Below are positions 24,761 through 32,308 of a stretch of DNA of 36,455 bases, in pieces (the stretch's first letter is position 1; every line of letters starts with the position of its first letter). This stretch comes from Oscillospiraceae bacterium (lineage in GTDB: Bacteria; Bacillota; Clostridia; Oscillospirales; CAG-272): NCBI GenBank assembly GCA_015065295.1, contig SVQN01000025.1, forward strand, positions 1 through 36,455, in the 5' to 3' direction. The translations under genes and the position numbers were made by a program. The notes below the pieces were generated by a model. The model saw only the letters and a program-made list of their open reading frames with translations, was not told the origin of the DNA and did no database searches.

Positions 24761-24978
24761 GTGTTCTCTCCTTTTTGTGATTTTCTTGTCTGTAAATAAC
24801 GGTCAATGTCATGGTTGATGTACTGATATCCTGTGGTATGCAATACGTCATAAAACTCACGGATATACTCAAATACTCCGTTTTTTTCAAAAAGTTCGGA
24901 TACCTGTCTGCCTGTCAGGGATTTGTACACCTTGTAGCTTTCCATACAGAATATGGTAAATTGTGTTTCACGGCTCAT
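24757..24978 (-). CDS. DUF3791 family protein
   Basis: A 73-residue protein starting MSRETQFTIFCMESYKVYKS with LTGRQVSELFEKNGVFEYI and the C-terminal HTTGYQYINHDIDRYL. This matches DUF3791, a small helical family that repeatedly occurs next to DUF3990 genes in Clostridia. ATG 24978 has GAGGAG just upstream; the longer in-frame reading would run over the preceding gene in another frame and is rejected. Role unknown; in a toxin-antitoxin reading it is a candidate antitoxin or regulator. It starts 10 nt after the stop of the middle gene. Confidence 0.8.
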   Translation of the reverse strand: MSRETQFTIFCMESYKVYKSLTGRQVSELFEKNGVFEYIREFYDVLHTTGYQYINHDIDRYLQTRKSQKGENT

Positions 24979-24988
24979 GGATTTCTCC

Positions 24989-25225
24989 TCATACATCGGG
25001 GTAACAGATGGTACCGCTGCTCCATTCCTGTTCCAGAAGGAAATACAGCATCGGGGTACTGTACTGCCACACTTTGGTTTCTTCTTTTTCCAGTGCTTCA
25101 TACAATTTGGATGTGTACAACAGCCGGATTGCTTCCTTTTCGGAAACTCCGCGCTTCTCGGCAATCATACGGACAACATCCGCACTGATTACCGGCATCA
25201 TTGCCTGAAACTGTTCCTGTCCCAT
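24989..25225 (-). CDS. Small helical protein of the DUF3990/DUF3791 cassette
   Basis: A 78-residue protein, MGQEQFQAMMPVISADVVRM at the start, ending with EETKVWQYSTPMLYFLLEQEW. The pattern of an Ile/Val-rich helix, EKRGVSEKEAIRLLYTSKLY and VWxYSxPMLY is shared with the third member of this cassette in other Clostridia, so far without a defined role. It begins 1 nt before the end of the DUF3990 gap (stop at 25227, start at 25225), tightly coupled. Acidic and helical, it could neutralise or recruit the DUF3990 protein. Identification is from memory of the pattern. Confidence 0.7.
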   Translation of the reverse strand: MGQEQFQAMMPVISADVVRMIAEKRGVSEKEAIRLLYTSKLYEALEKEETKVWQYSTPMLYFLLEQEWSSGTICYPDV

Positions 25226-25226
25226 C

Positions 25227-25721
25227 TTATGTCCCCTCCTTCACTTCTTTGTATCCTGTAAATTTACAATATTCGAGAATCCTCTCGGTGTGGAATGTCC
25301 ACTGATCCTGCAAAACTTCTGTTTTCAGCCGTTTTACCGTTTCTTCCGCATTCAAAATCCCGGTTTCAAAGAAACGGATGGACTGATAAACATTATCATC
25401 CGCCACAGGTCCGATATGCATATCCGCCGGTTCCTCAAAAGGTACTCCGCGCCGGTTATTCACCACAAACAGCAACCATGCCATATCTGCCTTGCCAAAT
25501 CTGCGGATCACCGTATTCTTTGCTGCGGTATCATAATCGAATTCATAGATCGCTACATACCCGACCGACATATTCTCCCGCCGCATTTTGATCCGTGCCC
25601 AGCGTTCCGCCTGTCCGTAGGAAGTCGTTGTATAGAACCCCGTACCAAAATCCAGAAAAGCTTCTCCTGCCCGTATTTCCGGCTTTTCCACCAAAACGGT
25701 ACTGCCATGATATAGGATCAT
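25227..25721 (-). CDS. DUF3990 protein, ADP-ribosyltransferase-like
   Basis: A 164-residue protein beginning MILYHGSTVLVEKPEI, then DFGTGFYTTTSYGQAERWA and VVNNRRGV, IGPVADDNVYQ. The order YHGS … GFYTT … QAExWA is the ADP-ribosyltransferase-fold pattern (His/Arg at the YHG strand, Tyr in GFY, polar residue later), and DUF3990 is generally placed in that clan. It may be a cytoplasmic NAD-using toxin or a modifier; activity is not shown. The start at 25721 has a GGGAGAGA ribosome site; an extended reading would begin in the promoter at 25765-25793. It is first in the operon, ahead of the middle gene, DUF3791 and three metabolic genes. Confidence 0.75.
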   Translation of the reverse strand: MILYHGSTVLVEKPEIRAGEAFLDFGTGFYTTTSYGQAERWARIKMRRENMSVGYVAIYEFDYDTAAKNTVIRRFGKADMAWLLFVVNNRRGVPFEEPADMHIGPVADDNVYQSIRFFETGILNAEETVKRLKTEVLQDQWTFHTERILEYCKFTGYKEVKEGT

Positions 25722-25764
25722 GTCTCTCTCCCTTTCCCACACTTCTGCATTCTTTTCTGTATTT

Positions 25765-25793
25765 ATTATACCACACTGTCCCATCCATGGCAA
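25765..25793 (-). promoter_or_regulatory. Promoter of the DUF3990-to-HAD operon
   Basis: On the minus strand TTGCCA (25793-25788), 17 bp, TATAAT (25770-25765), 44 bp before ATG 25721. No other promoter is evident before the terminator at 21762-21787. Confidence 0.75.
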
Positions 25794-25850
25794 TCGTTTG
25801 TTTGAATTTCTGCGGAAATCCCGTTTCCACTTCCCTTTTTTCGTTCAATA

Positions 25851-25859
25851 TGGTATAAT
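25851..25859 (+). promoter_or_regulatory. Extended -10 promoter of the FGGY/URO-D/GH130 operon
   Basis: TGGTATAAT (TGn-TATAAT) at 25851-25859, 35 bp before ATG 25895, with no good -35 hexamer (TTCCCT at the 17-bp position). AAAGGAG lies 8-10 nt before the ATG. Confidence 0.65.
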
Positions 25860-25894
25860 ATCTCCAACCAAATAACGTAAAGGAGACTCCTCCC

Positions 25895-27463
25895 ATGATT
25901 GATCTTACCAAAACCTACCTCGGCATCGAGTTCGGCTCCACCCGCATCAAGGGCGTTCTCATCGACGGACAGTTCAACCCCGTCGCGTCCGGCGCGTACG
26001 ACTGGGAAAACCGCTTCGAAAACGGCTACTGGACCTACTCCGCCGACGATTTCATGGCCGGTATGCAGGGATGCTTCGCGTCTCTCGCAGCCGATGTTCT
26101 CGAAAAATTCGGTCAGCCGCTCGACACCGTTGCCGCGATCGGTATTTCCGGCATGATGCACGGCTACCTCGCCTTCGACAAGGACGACAACCTTCTCGTT
26201 CCCTTCCGCACATGGCGCAATACCACCACCGCCGAAGCCGCAGACGAACTGTCCGCGCTCATGAACTTCACCATTCCCCAGAGATGGAGCGTTTCTCATC
26301 TCTATCAGGCGATCCTCTCCGGCGAAGATCATGTGGAAAACGTCGATCACATCACCACTCTCGCGGGATATATCCATTATCTCCTCACCGGACGGCGCGA
26401 AGTCGGCGTGGGCGAGGCTTCCGGTATTTTCCCGATTGACTCCGCGACCGGTACCTACGACGCGGACATGATCGCAAAACTGTCCGCGAAGCTGAAGGAA
26501 CACGGCTTTGCCAAGGACATTCTCACCGTCTTCCCGGCTGTCCGCAATGCGGGCGACACCGGCGCGGTTCTCACCGAAGCGGGTGCAAAGCTCCTTGACC
26601 CCACCGGAACCCTCAAAGCGGGCATTCCGCTCTGTCCTCCCGAAGGCGACGCAGGTACCGGCATGACCGCCACGAACAGCGTCCGTCCCAGAACGGGCAA
26701 CGTCTCTGCGGGTACCTCCATTTTCTCCATGCTCGTTCTCGACAAGGCCCTCTCCGCAGCCTATCCCGAAATCGACATGGTCACCACTCCCGACGGTGCG
26801 CCTGTAGCGATGGTTCACTGCAACAACTGCTGCGCCGAAATTGACGCATGGGCGAAGGTTTTCGGCGAATTTGCAGCCCTCTCCGGACATCCGATGGACA
26901 AGTCCGACGTTTACGCGACCCTTTACAATAACGCTCTCGCAGGGGATGCGGACTGCGGCGGCGTGGTTTCCTACAACTTCCTGTCCGCCGAACCCGTAAT
27001 CGGCATCGCGGACGGTGTTCCGATGTATTTCCGCACCATCGGCAGCAATATGAACCTCGCCAACTTCTTCCGCGCACAGATCTGCACTGCCATCGCGGCT
27101 CTCAAGATCGGCAACGACCTTCTCTTTGAAAACGAACACGTCACCGCAGACAAGTTCTTCGGTCATGGTGGTCTCTTCAAGTGCGAAGGTGTTGCACAGC
27201 AGATTTTAGCAGATGCCTTTGACACGTCCATCTCCGTCATGAAAACCGCCGGTGAAGGCGGCGCATGGGGTATGGCTCTCCTCGCGGCGTACATGATGAA
27301 AAAAGACGGCAAGTCCCTCCCCGATTTCCTTGACGACTGCGTGTTCGGCGGCATGGAGGTCAAGACTCTCGCTCCGACCGAATCCGGCAGGGAAGGATTT
27401 GCAAAGTACATCGACAATTATAAATCAGGCATCCGTACCGCGCTGAATATGCAGGAGGCATAA
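25895..27463 (+). CDS. FGGY-family carbohydrate kinase
   Basis: A 522-residue kinase: YLGIEFGSTRIKGVLID at the N-terminus, AAIGISGMMHGYLAFD, FRTWRNTTT, then VGEASGIFPID and the ATP-side SAGTSIFSMLVLDKAL. The C-terminal phosphate-binding region reads AEGGAWGMALLAAY as TAGEGGAWGMALLAAYMM. The family phosphorylates 3- to 7-carbon sugars; this subgroup, with FRTWRN and a CNNCCAEIDAW stretch, is distinct from the kinase at 13225 and its substrate is not assignable. It is first of a three-gene operon, 1 nt before the URO-D-like gene. Confidence 0.85.
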   Translation: MIDLTKTYLGIEFGSTRIKGVLIDGQFNPVASGAYDWENRFENGYWTYSADDFMAGMQGCFASLAADVLEKFGQPLDTVAAIGISGMMHGYLAFDKDDNLLVPFRTWRNTTTAEAADELSALMNFTIPQRWSVSHLYQAILSGEDHVENVDHITTLAGYIHYLLTGRREVGVGEASGIFPIDSATGTYDADMIAKLSAKLKEHGFAKDILTVFPAVRNAGDTGAVLTEAGAKLLDPTGTLKAGIPLCPPEGDAGTGMTATNSVRPRTGNVSAGTSIFSMLVLDKALSAAYPEIDMVTTPDGAPVAMVHCNNCCAEIDAWAKVFGEFAALSGHPMDKSDVYATLYNNALAGDADCGGVVSYNFLSAEPVIGIADGVPMYFRTIGSNMNLANFFRAQICTAIAALKIGNDLLFENEHVTADKFFGHGGLFKCEGVAQQILADAFDTSISVMKTAGEGGAWGMALLAAYMMKKDGKSLPDFLDDCVFGGMEVKTLAPTESGREGFAKYIDNYKSGIRTALNMQEA

Positions 27464-27464
27464 G

Positions 27465-28466
27465 ATGACCCGACGCGAACTTGTCAAACAGGCACTTGCC
27501 CACAAAAATGAGGGACGGGTTCCCTATACGATCATCCTCGCGCCGGAAAGCAACGCGCTCTACGGTCCGAAGCTGATCGAACGCTACGGCAATGCGAACA
27601 TCAAAAAGGAATACGAGGCCGGGCGGCTCAGTCTGGTGGAAGCGTATTCCCTCGCCATCGGCAACTGTATGCTCTACGTCAGCGCACCGTGGTGGGGCTG
27701 GCATTCCTTCCCGGAAGACTACTCGACCGAAGAAGCACCGACCCTTCTTCCCTACACGTCCGGCTACGGCTCCTACGAGGGTTCCTTCAAGCATTGGAAA
27801 TATCTCCGCGAGAATTTTGACGCCTACCAGCTCGTCACGATCTGGGGCAGTCATTTCGAAAAGGCGTATTTCGCGCGCGGTCTGGAAAACTTCCTCGCGG
27901 ATATCGCGGGCGAACCGGAATTTGCAGCGCGTCTGCTGAACATGATTATCCGGAAAAACATGGTCATGCTCGAAAACTTCCTCGTTTCGCCCGACATCGA
28001 CGGCGTTCTGCTCGGTTCCGACTGGGGAACCCAGCGCGGTCTGCTCATGTCTCCGCAGTCGTGGACAACCCTCATCCGTGAAGGCGAACGGATGGAATAC
28101 GAACTTGTCCACAGCATGAAGAAGGATGTATTTGTCCATTCGTGCGGCAAAATCGACGCAATCCTGCCCGATCTGTGCGAAATCGGCGTGGACGGTCTCA
28201 ACCCCGTTCAGCCGGAATGTATGGACCTCGCCGAACTCAAGGAAAAATACGGCGATACCCTGACGTATTTCGGCGGCATCAGCACACAGCAGATTCTCCC
28301 GAACGGTACGCCGGACGAGGTACGCCGCGAAACAAGACGTGTGGTCGAGCTGATGAGCAGAAACGGCGGCTATATCACAGCTCCGTCGCAGGAAATCATG
28401 CCGGATGTACCTTATGAAAATCTGCTCGCCCTGATCGACACCGCGAAAGAATATGCAGGTGACTAA
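27465..28466 (+). CDS. URO-D-like protein (uroporphyrinogen decarboxylase superfamily)
   Basis: A 333-residue TIM-barrel protein starting MTRRELVKQALAHK, with VFVHSCGKI (H225, C227, the HxC metal ligands of MtaA/MtbA-type methyltransferases) and DGLNPVQPECMD, FGGISTQQILP, then GGYITAPSQEIMPDVP. In corrinoid methyltransferases a further cysteine lies near the last motif; here that position is serine or proline, so the zinc site is incomplete. Such members commonly appear in sugar operons of gut Clostridia with unknown reaction. It is placed 1 nt after the kinase and ~110 bp before GH130. It is not a haem-pathway hemE by context. Confidence 0.8.
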   Translation: MTRRELVKQALAHKNEGRVPYTIILAPESNALYGPKLIERYGNANIKKEYEAGRLSLVEAYSLAIGNCMLYVSAPWWGWHSFPEDYSTEEAPTLLPYTSGYGSYEGSFKHWKYLRENFDAYQLVTIWGSHFEKAYFARGLENFLADIAGEPEFAARLLNMIIRKNMVMLENFLVSPDIDGVLLGSDWGTQRGLLMSPQSWTTLIREGERMEYELVHSMKKDVFVHSCGKIDAILPDLCEIGVDGLNPVQPECMDLAELKEKYGDTLTYFGGISTQQILPNGTPDEVRRETRRVVELMSRNGGYITAPSQEIMPDVPYENLLALIDTAKEYAGD

Positions 28467-28469
28467 GGG

Positions 28470-28564
28470 CTAATGGTTAAAGGTGAATGACTATATCAGA
28501 CTTTATGTCTGTCGGCTGACGGATATTTTGATATAGTCATTCACCATTCACCATTAGTCATTAG
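28470..28564. repeat. Inverted repeat with TAGTCATTAG-type units inside the operon
   Basis: Left arm 28470-28498 (AAGGTGAATGACTATATCA core) and right arm 28529-28564 pair over about 29 bp, the right arm having one extra 7-bp GGTGAAT-type unit. The loop holds GACTTTATGTCTG. It separates the URO-D-like and GH130 genes and ends about 15 nt before the GH130 start, so it can fold in the message. It resembles the GTGAATGGTGAATGACTAAT repeats seen in many bacteria. Confidence 0.7.
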
Positions 28565-28579
28565 TCTGAAAGGATTATC

Positions 28580-29581
28580 ATGGAACTGATACAAAACATA
28601 AAGACCAGTCCGGTCATTACCCGTTACCCGGACACCATTCTCAGCCGTCACGATGTTCCCTACCCGTCTGCGCTGACCTTCAACGCCGGCATTATCAAGC
28701 ATGAGGGACGTTACATCATGCTGTTCCGCAATGACTACGGCTCCTACGAGGAACAGCGGCTCGACGGCACCAACATCGGTCTGGCATTCAGCGACGACGG
28801 CATCAAATGGAATGTCGAGCCGGAACCGGTTCTCGACGGCAAGTGGTTCGGCGACACGTTTGAACCCGGCGAAGTCGTCCGTCTGTACGACCCGCGCATC
28901 ACCCCGATGGACGGACGGTTCTACGTCAGCTTTGCCATCGACACGCGCCACGGCGTCTGCGGCGGCTTTGCGGTAACGGACGATTTCCACCACTACGAAC
29001 CGCTGTCCATTGTCGTTCCGGACAACCGGAACATGGTGCTGTTCCCCGAAAAAATTAACGGTAACTTCGTCCGTCTGGAACGTCCGATGCCGGTATATTC
29101 GCGCGGACGCGACCGGTTTGACATCTGGCTGTCGGAATCCCCGGACTGCGTGTACTGGGGCAAGTCCCGCTTCGTTCTCGGCGTGGAAGACGTTCCGTTC
29201 GCCAACGACAAAATCGGTCCCGGCGCACCGCCGATCAAGACCGACCGCGGCTGGCTCATGATTTATCATGCGGTTGACCTCGATCCGTCGCGCGGCAAGA
29301 ACGGCTGGGAACCCTACTGGCGGAAGCGTTACACGATCGGTGCACTCCTGCTTGATCCGGAACAGCCGTGGAAGGTTATCGGCATGATGAAAGACCCGCT
29401 GATGGTTCCGGAAGGATACTGGGAAGTCGAGGAAGGAATGCGTACGAACGCGCTGTTCCCGTGCGCCGCTCTGGTGGAAGACGACGGCACTCTGCGGATT
29501 TATCACAGCGCAGGGGATGCGATCCTCCGTCTGGCGACCGCGAAACTGGACGACGTGCTTGATCTCTGCAAGCCTGTATAA
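28580..29581 (+). CDS. GH130 glycoside phosphorylase (beta-mannoside type)
   Basis: A 333-residue five-bladed propeller with GH130 signatures: FNAGIIKHEGRYIMLFR near 34-50, the LYDPRITPMDG block (D104, general-acid region) at 102-112, NMVLFPEKINGNFVRLERP at 151-169, DIWLSESPDCVYWG, IGPGAPPIKT…GWLMIYH and YTIGALLLD. GH130 enzymes phosphorolyse beta-mannosides, giving mannose-1-phosphate; the short form here resembles mannosyl-glucose or beta-1,2-mannobiose phosphorylases. With no signal peptide it acts in the cytoplasm. AAAGGATT precedes the ATG. With the kinase and URO-D-like gene it forms a likely mannoside-use operon. Confidence 0.88.
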   Translation: MELIQNIKTSPVITRYPDTILSRHDVPYPSALTFNAGIIKHEGRYIMLFRNDYGSYEEQRLDGTNIGLAFSDDGIKWNVEPEPVLDGKWFGDTFEPGEVVRLYDPRITPMDGRFYVSFAIDTRHGVCGGFAVTDDFHHYEPLSIVVPDNRNMVLFPEKINGNFVRLERPMPVYSRGRDRFDIWLSESPDCVYWGKSRFVLGVEDVPFANDKIGPGAPPIKTDRGWLMIYHAVDLDPSRGKNGWEPYWRKRYTIGALLLDPEQPWKVIGMMKDPLMVPEGYWEVEEGMRTNALFPCAALVEDDGTLRIYHSAGDAILRLATAKLDDVLDLCKPV

Positions 29582-29585
29582 CAAA

Positions 29586-29620
29586 AAATGGGATGACCGT
29601 TTGGGTCATCCCTTGTTTGT
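29586..29620. terminator. Bidirectional terminator overlapping the GTPase stop codon
   Basis: GGGATGACC / GGGTCATCCC stem with a GTTT loop, A-run on the left and TTGTTTGTTT on the right. The stop codon of the minus-strand GTPase-NYN gene (29608-29606) lies inside the stem. Confidence 0.8.
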
Positions 29621-32218
29621 TTCCTTTTTCGTTCCGCTCTTTTCGTTCTCCTCGCGGAGTTTTTTCAGGTAGTCCCGGATCTCGTCATCCACGGCAAGCA
29701 CTTCGTCGCGGAATTCTCTCGCCGACAGCCGCAGAACGCCCGAACTGATCGCCTGAAGCTGGATCAGACCGTCCGACGTGACAATTTTTACGGTAAAGTC
29801 CCGGCCGATTTCCTTCACCATCTTGGCAATGTAGACATCCCCCAGTTCGCCTTCCTTGGTGTAGACAACGTGCAGACCGTGGTAGTCGAACTTCCGCTCC
29901 ACAGAGCCTTTGACGTTGTACGCATCGAACACCAGCACCATATCCCGTCCGGTGTACGCCTGATAATTTGCGAGAATGTCGCACAGCTTCTGACGTGCGC
30001 CTTCCAGATCGGTTCCGGCGATGTCCGCCAGCTCATCCCACGCGAAAATCACATTGTACCCGTCAATGATGTACAGGGATTTTTTGAATTTCGCCGGATC
30101 GACGTTCACGGTCTTCGGCTGCTTCGGATCGCTGTAGACCCTCCGCTTGATCGGCCCGAATTCGCGTTCCATGATCGCTTCCAGCTCTTTTTCGTCAATG
30201 TTGAGGTTTTTCTTAATCACCTGCGGTTCCGGAACCGCCAGCTCCTCGTCTGCGGACGTCAGCGACAGTCCTTCGAGGTGCATATACTCCGGCACGCGAT
30301 CCCACGGGACGACAAATCCCGCGCCGTGCGAGCAGAAGACCGAATCGGGGGTATTGTCCATGTCGGCGGTCGGATCGTACCGGAATTCCGCGAGAACCTC
30401 GTCGGTGTTGTGGCAGGGGAAATATCCCTCCACGCGGCACGAAAATTTCCCACGTCCGTGGCTGTAGGACGCCACTTCGCGTGCATAGCCGCCGATCGTT
30501 GCCACCGGCGCACGTCCGACGAGAACCGACGTGCCGAGTTCCGCTTCATGTTCGTCGAAGGTACCGTCACGGGCAAGGATATCCGAAATCGCCCGTCCGA
30601 CGCATTCGCCGGGGATTTCCAAACGGAAGGCGTAATACGGCTCCAGCAGAACGGTCTTTTTCCGCATCAGCGCAGTCATCAGACCCTGACGGACGGCACG
30701 GTAGGTCGATTCGCGGAAGTCCCCGCCGACCGTGTGCTTGAGATGCGCCCGTCCGGAAACCAGCGTAATCTTCATATCCGTGATCGCCGAACCGGTCATC
30801 ACGCCGAGATGCTGCTTTTCCTCCAGATGCGTGAGAATGAGCCGCTGCCAGTTCCGTTCCAGAAAATTTTCGCTGCAGATTGAGTCGAACACCAGTCCGC
30901 TCCCCGGTTCCAGCGGCTCCAGCAGCAGATGAACCTCCGCGTAATGCCGCAGGGGTTCAAAATGTCCGACCCCTTCGACCGCTTCGCTGATGGTTTCCTT
31001 GTACATGATGCGGCCGTCGTCAAACCGGACATCCACCCCGTACCGCTCGGCAATCAGGCTGACCAGCACTTCCGTCTGCACCTGTCCCATGATCTGCGCG
31101 TGAATTTCGCCGTACCGCTCGTTCCATACGATGTGCAGGAGAGGTTCTTCCTCTTCCAACTGCTGTAATTTCGGCAGAACCGTCCGCGCATCCACATCCA
31201 TCGGCAGCGTGATCCGGTAACTGAGAACGGGTTCCAGATACGGATGCCCCGCACTTTCCTCAGCTCCGATTCCCTGACCGGCGTACGTTCCGGACAATCC
31301 GGCAACCGCGCAGACATCGCCGGCACAGGCACGTTCCAATGCATCAAATTTCGCACCGGAATACAGACGGATCCCGGTGATTTTTTCCTCCACGGGTTCC
31401 TGCGAACCGAGCGGATGGTACGCCAGCGGCTGCCGGACCCCCAGCGAACCGCCGGTAATTTTCAGATACGTCAGGCGGACGCCACTTTTGTCGTGTGCAA
31501 TTTTATAAACCTTCGCGCCGAATTCTTCCGCAGGGTATTGTTTTTCGATGGTATATTGTTCCAGTGCGGCAATCAGCGCGTCCACGCCGTCGAGCTTCAG
31601 CCCGCTCCCGAAGAAACATGGAAACAGCTTCCGTTCGGCAATCAGACGAGCGATATCATCGTCCGCAACGTCACCGCCTTCAAGATAGACTTCAAAAACC
31701 TCTTCGTCCGTCATGGCAATGTGTTCGTTCCGCTCATCCGAATCGGCACAGGTAAAATCGACGCATCCCGTCCCGAGATCGGCGTTCAGCCCGCGCATGA
31801 TGTCCGCAGGATTGCTGTCCGCGAGGTCCATTTTTGTAATAAAGACAAACGTCGGCACCTGATAGCGTTCAAGGAGATGCCAGAGAGTTTCCGTGTGCGC
31901 CTGAACCCCTTCCGAACCGCTGATGACAAGAATTGCATAGTCGAGAACGGACAGCGTACGCTCGGTTTCGGCAGAAAAATCGACGTGCCCGGGCGTATCG
32001 AGCAGCGTGATCCGGAGCTTGTCCGATTCGATGACCGCCTGCTTGGAAAAAATGGTGATTCCGCGTTCACGTTCCAGCTCGTGCGTATCGAGATAAGTGT
32101 TCCGCCAGTCCACGCGCCCGAGCTTTTTGATTTTGCCGGTGGTATATAATAAGGCTTCGGACAGGGTGGTTTTTCCCGCGTCCACATGAGCCAGAATTCC
32201 GATAACTTGTTTTTTCAT
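29606..32218 (-). CDS. TetM/EF-G-like translational GTPase fused to a YacP/Rae1-like NYN nuclease
   Basis: An 870-residue protein. GTPase motifs are complete: G1 AHVDAGKTT (10-18), G2 ERGITI (51-56), G3 DTPGHVDF (74-81), G4 TKMD (128-131). The rest follows the TetM/TetO architecture of EF-G-like domains through the domain IV region to about 640. After a charged linker (about 650-713), residues 714-840 form a NYN/PIN nuclease domain like YacP/Rae1: IIDGYNVIFAW (D719), VFDAYNVKGS (D765), GELGDVYIAKM (D794) and IVTSDGLIQ (D816), all four acidic positions kept. TetM-type factors bind the ribosomal A-site region; Rae1 cleaves mRNA in the A site. A combined ribosome-rescue or stress role is inferred; drug resistance is unproven. 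Monocistronic. Confidence 0.88.
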   Translation of the reverse strand: MKKQVIGILAHVDAGKTTLSEALLYTTGKIKKLGRVDWRNTYLDTHELERERGITIFSKQAVIESDKLRITLLDTPGHVDFSAETERTLSVLDYAILVISGSEGVQAHTETLWHLLERYQVPTFVFITKMDLADSNPADIMRGLNADLGTGCVDFTCADSDERNEHIAMTDEEVFEVYLEGGDVADDDIARLIAERKLFPCFFGSGLKLDGVDALIAALEQYTIEKQYPAEEFGAKVYKIAHDKSGVRLTYLKITGGSLGVRQPLAYHPLGSQEPVEEKITGIRLYSGAKFDALERACAGDVCAVAGLSGTYAGQGIGAEESAGHPYLEPVLSYRITLPMDVDARTVLPKLQQLEEEEPLLHIVWNERYGEIHAQIMGQVQTEVLVSLIAERYGVDVRFDDGRIMYKETISEAVEGVGHFEPLRHYAEVHLLLEPLEPGSGLVFDSICSENFLERNWQRLILTHLEEKQHLGVMTGSAITDMKITLVSGRAHLKHTVGGDFRESTYRAVRQGLMTALMRKKTVLLEPYYAFRLEIPGECVGRAISDILARDGTFDEHEAELGTSVLVGRAPVATIGGYAREVASYSHGRGKFSCRVEGYFPCHNTDEVLAEFRYDPTADMDNTPDSVFCSHGAGFVVPWDRVPEYMHLEGLSLTSADEELAVPEPQVIKKNLNIDEKELEAIMEREFGPIKRRVYSDPKQPKTVNVDPAKFKKSLYIIDGYNVIFAWDELADIAGTDLEGARQKLCDILANYQAYTGRDMVLVFDAYNVKGSVERKFDYHGLHVVYTKEGELGDVYIAKMVKEIGRDFTVKIVTSDGLIQLQAISSGVLRLSAREFRDEVLAVDDEIRDYLKKLREENEKSGTKKETNKG

Positions 32219-32248
32219 AAATCAGCCTTTGTGAAAGATATCTTAGAT

Positions 32249-32257
32249 ATTATATCA
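32249..32257 (-). promoter_or_regulatory. Extended -10 promoter of the GTPase-NYN gene
   Basis: TGATATAAT on the minus strand (TATAAT at 32254-32249), 30 bp before the ATG at 32218, with a poor -35. A weak AAAGG ribosome site is at about 32230. There is no room for a long tet(M)-style attenuator leader before the terminator at 32322-32362. Confidence 0.6.
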
Positions 32258-32308
32258 TAAAATCCTACGATTTTGGCCGAACTTTCGGAAATTGTTCGAG
32301 ATTTTTCA

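Noticed and set aside
25766-27166. A 466-codon minus-strand frame
   Set aside because: Antisense shadow of the FGGY kinase; the composition is typical of complement reading.
27465-28466. hemE (haem biosynthesis uroporphyrinogen decarboxylase)
   Set aside because: The HxC motif and sugar-operon context fit the MtaA-like branch of the superfamily, and no haem genes are near.
29606-32218. Annotation as a tetracycline-resistance gene
   Set aside because: The GTPase part is TetM-like, but the C-terminal nuclease domain and the lack of the usual leader make the resistance role unproven.
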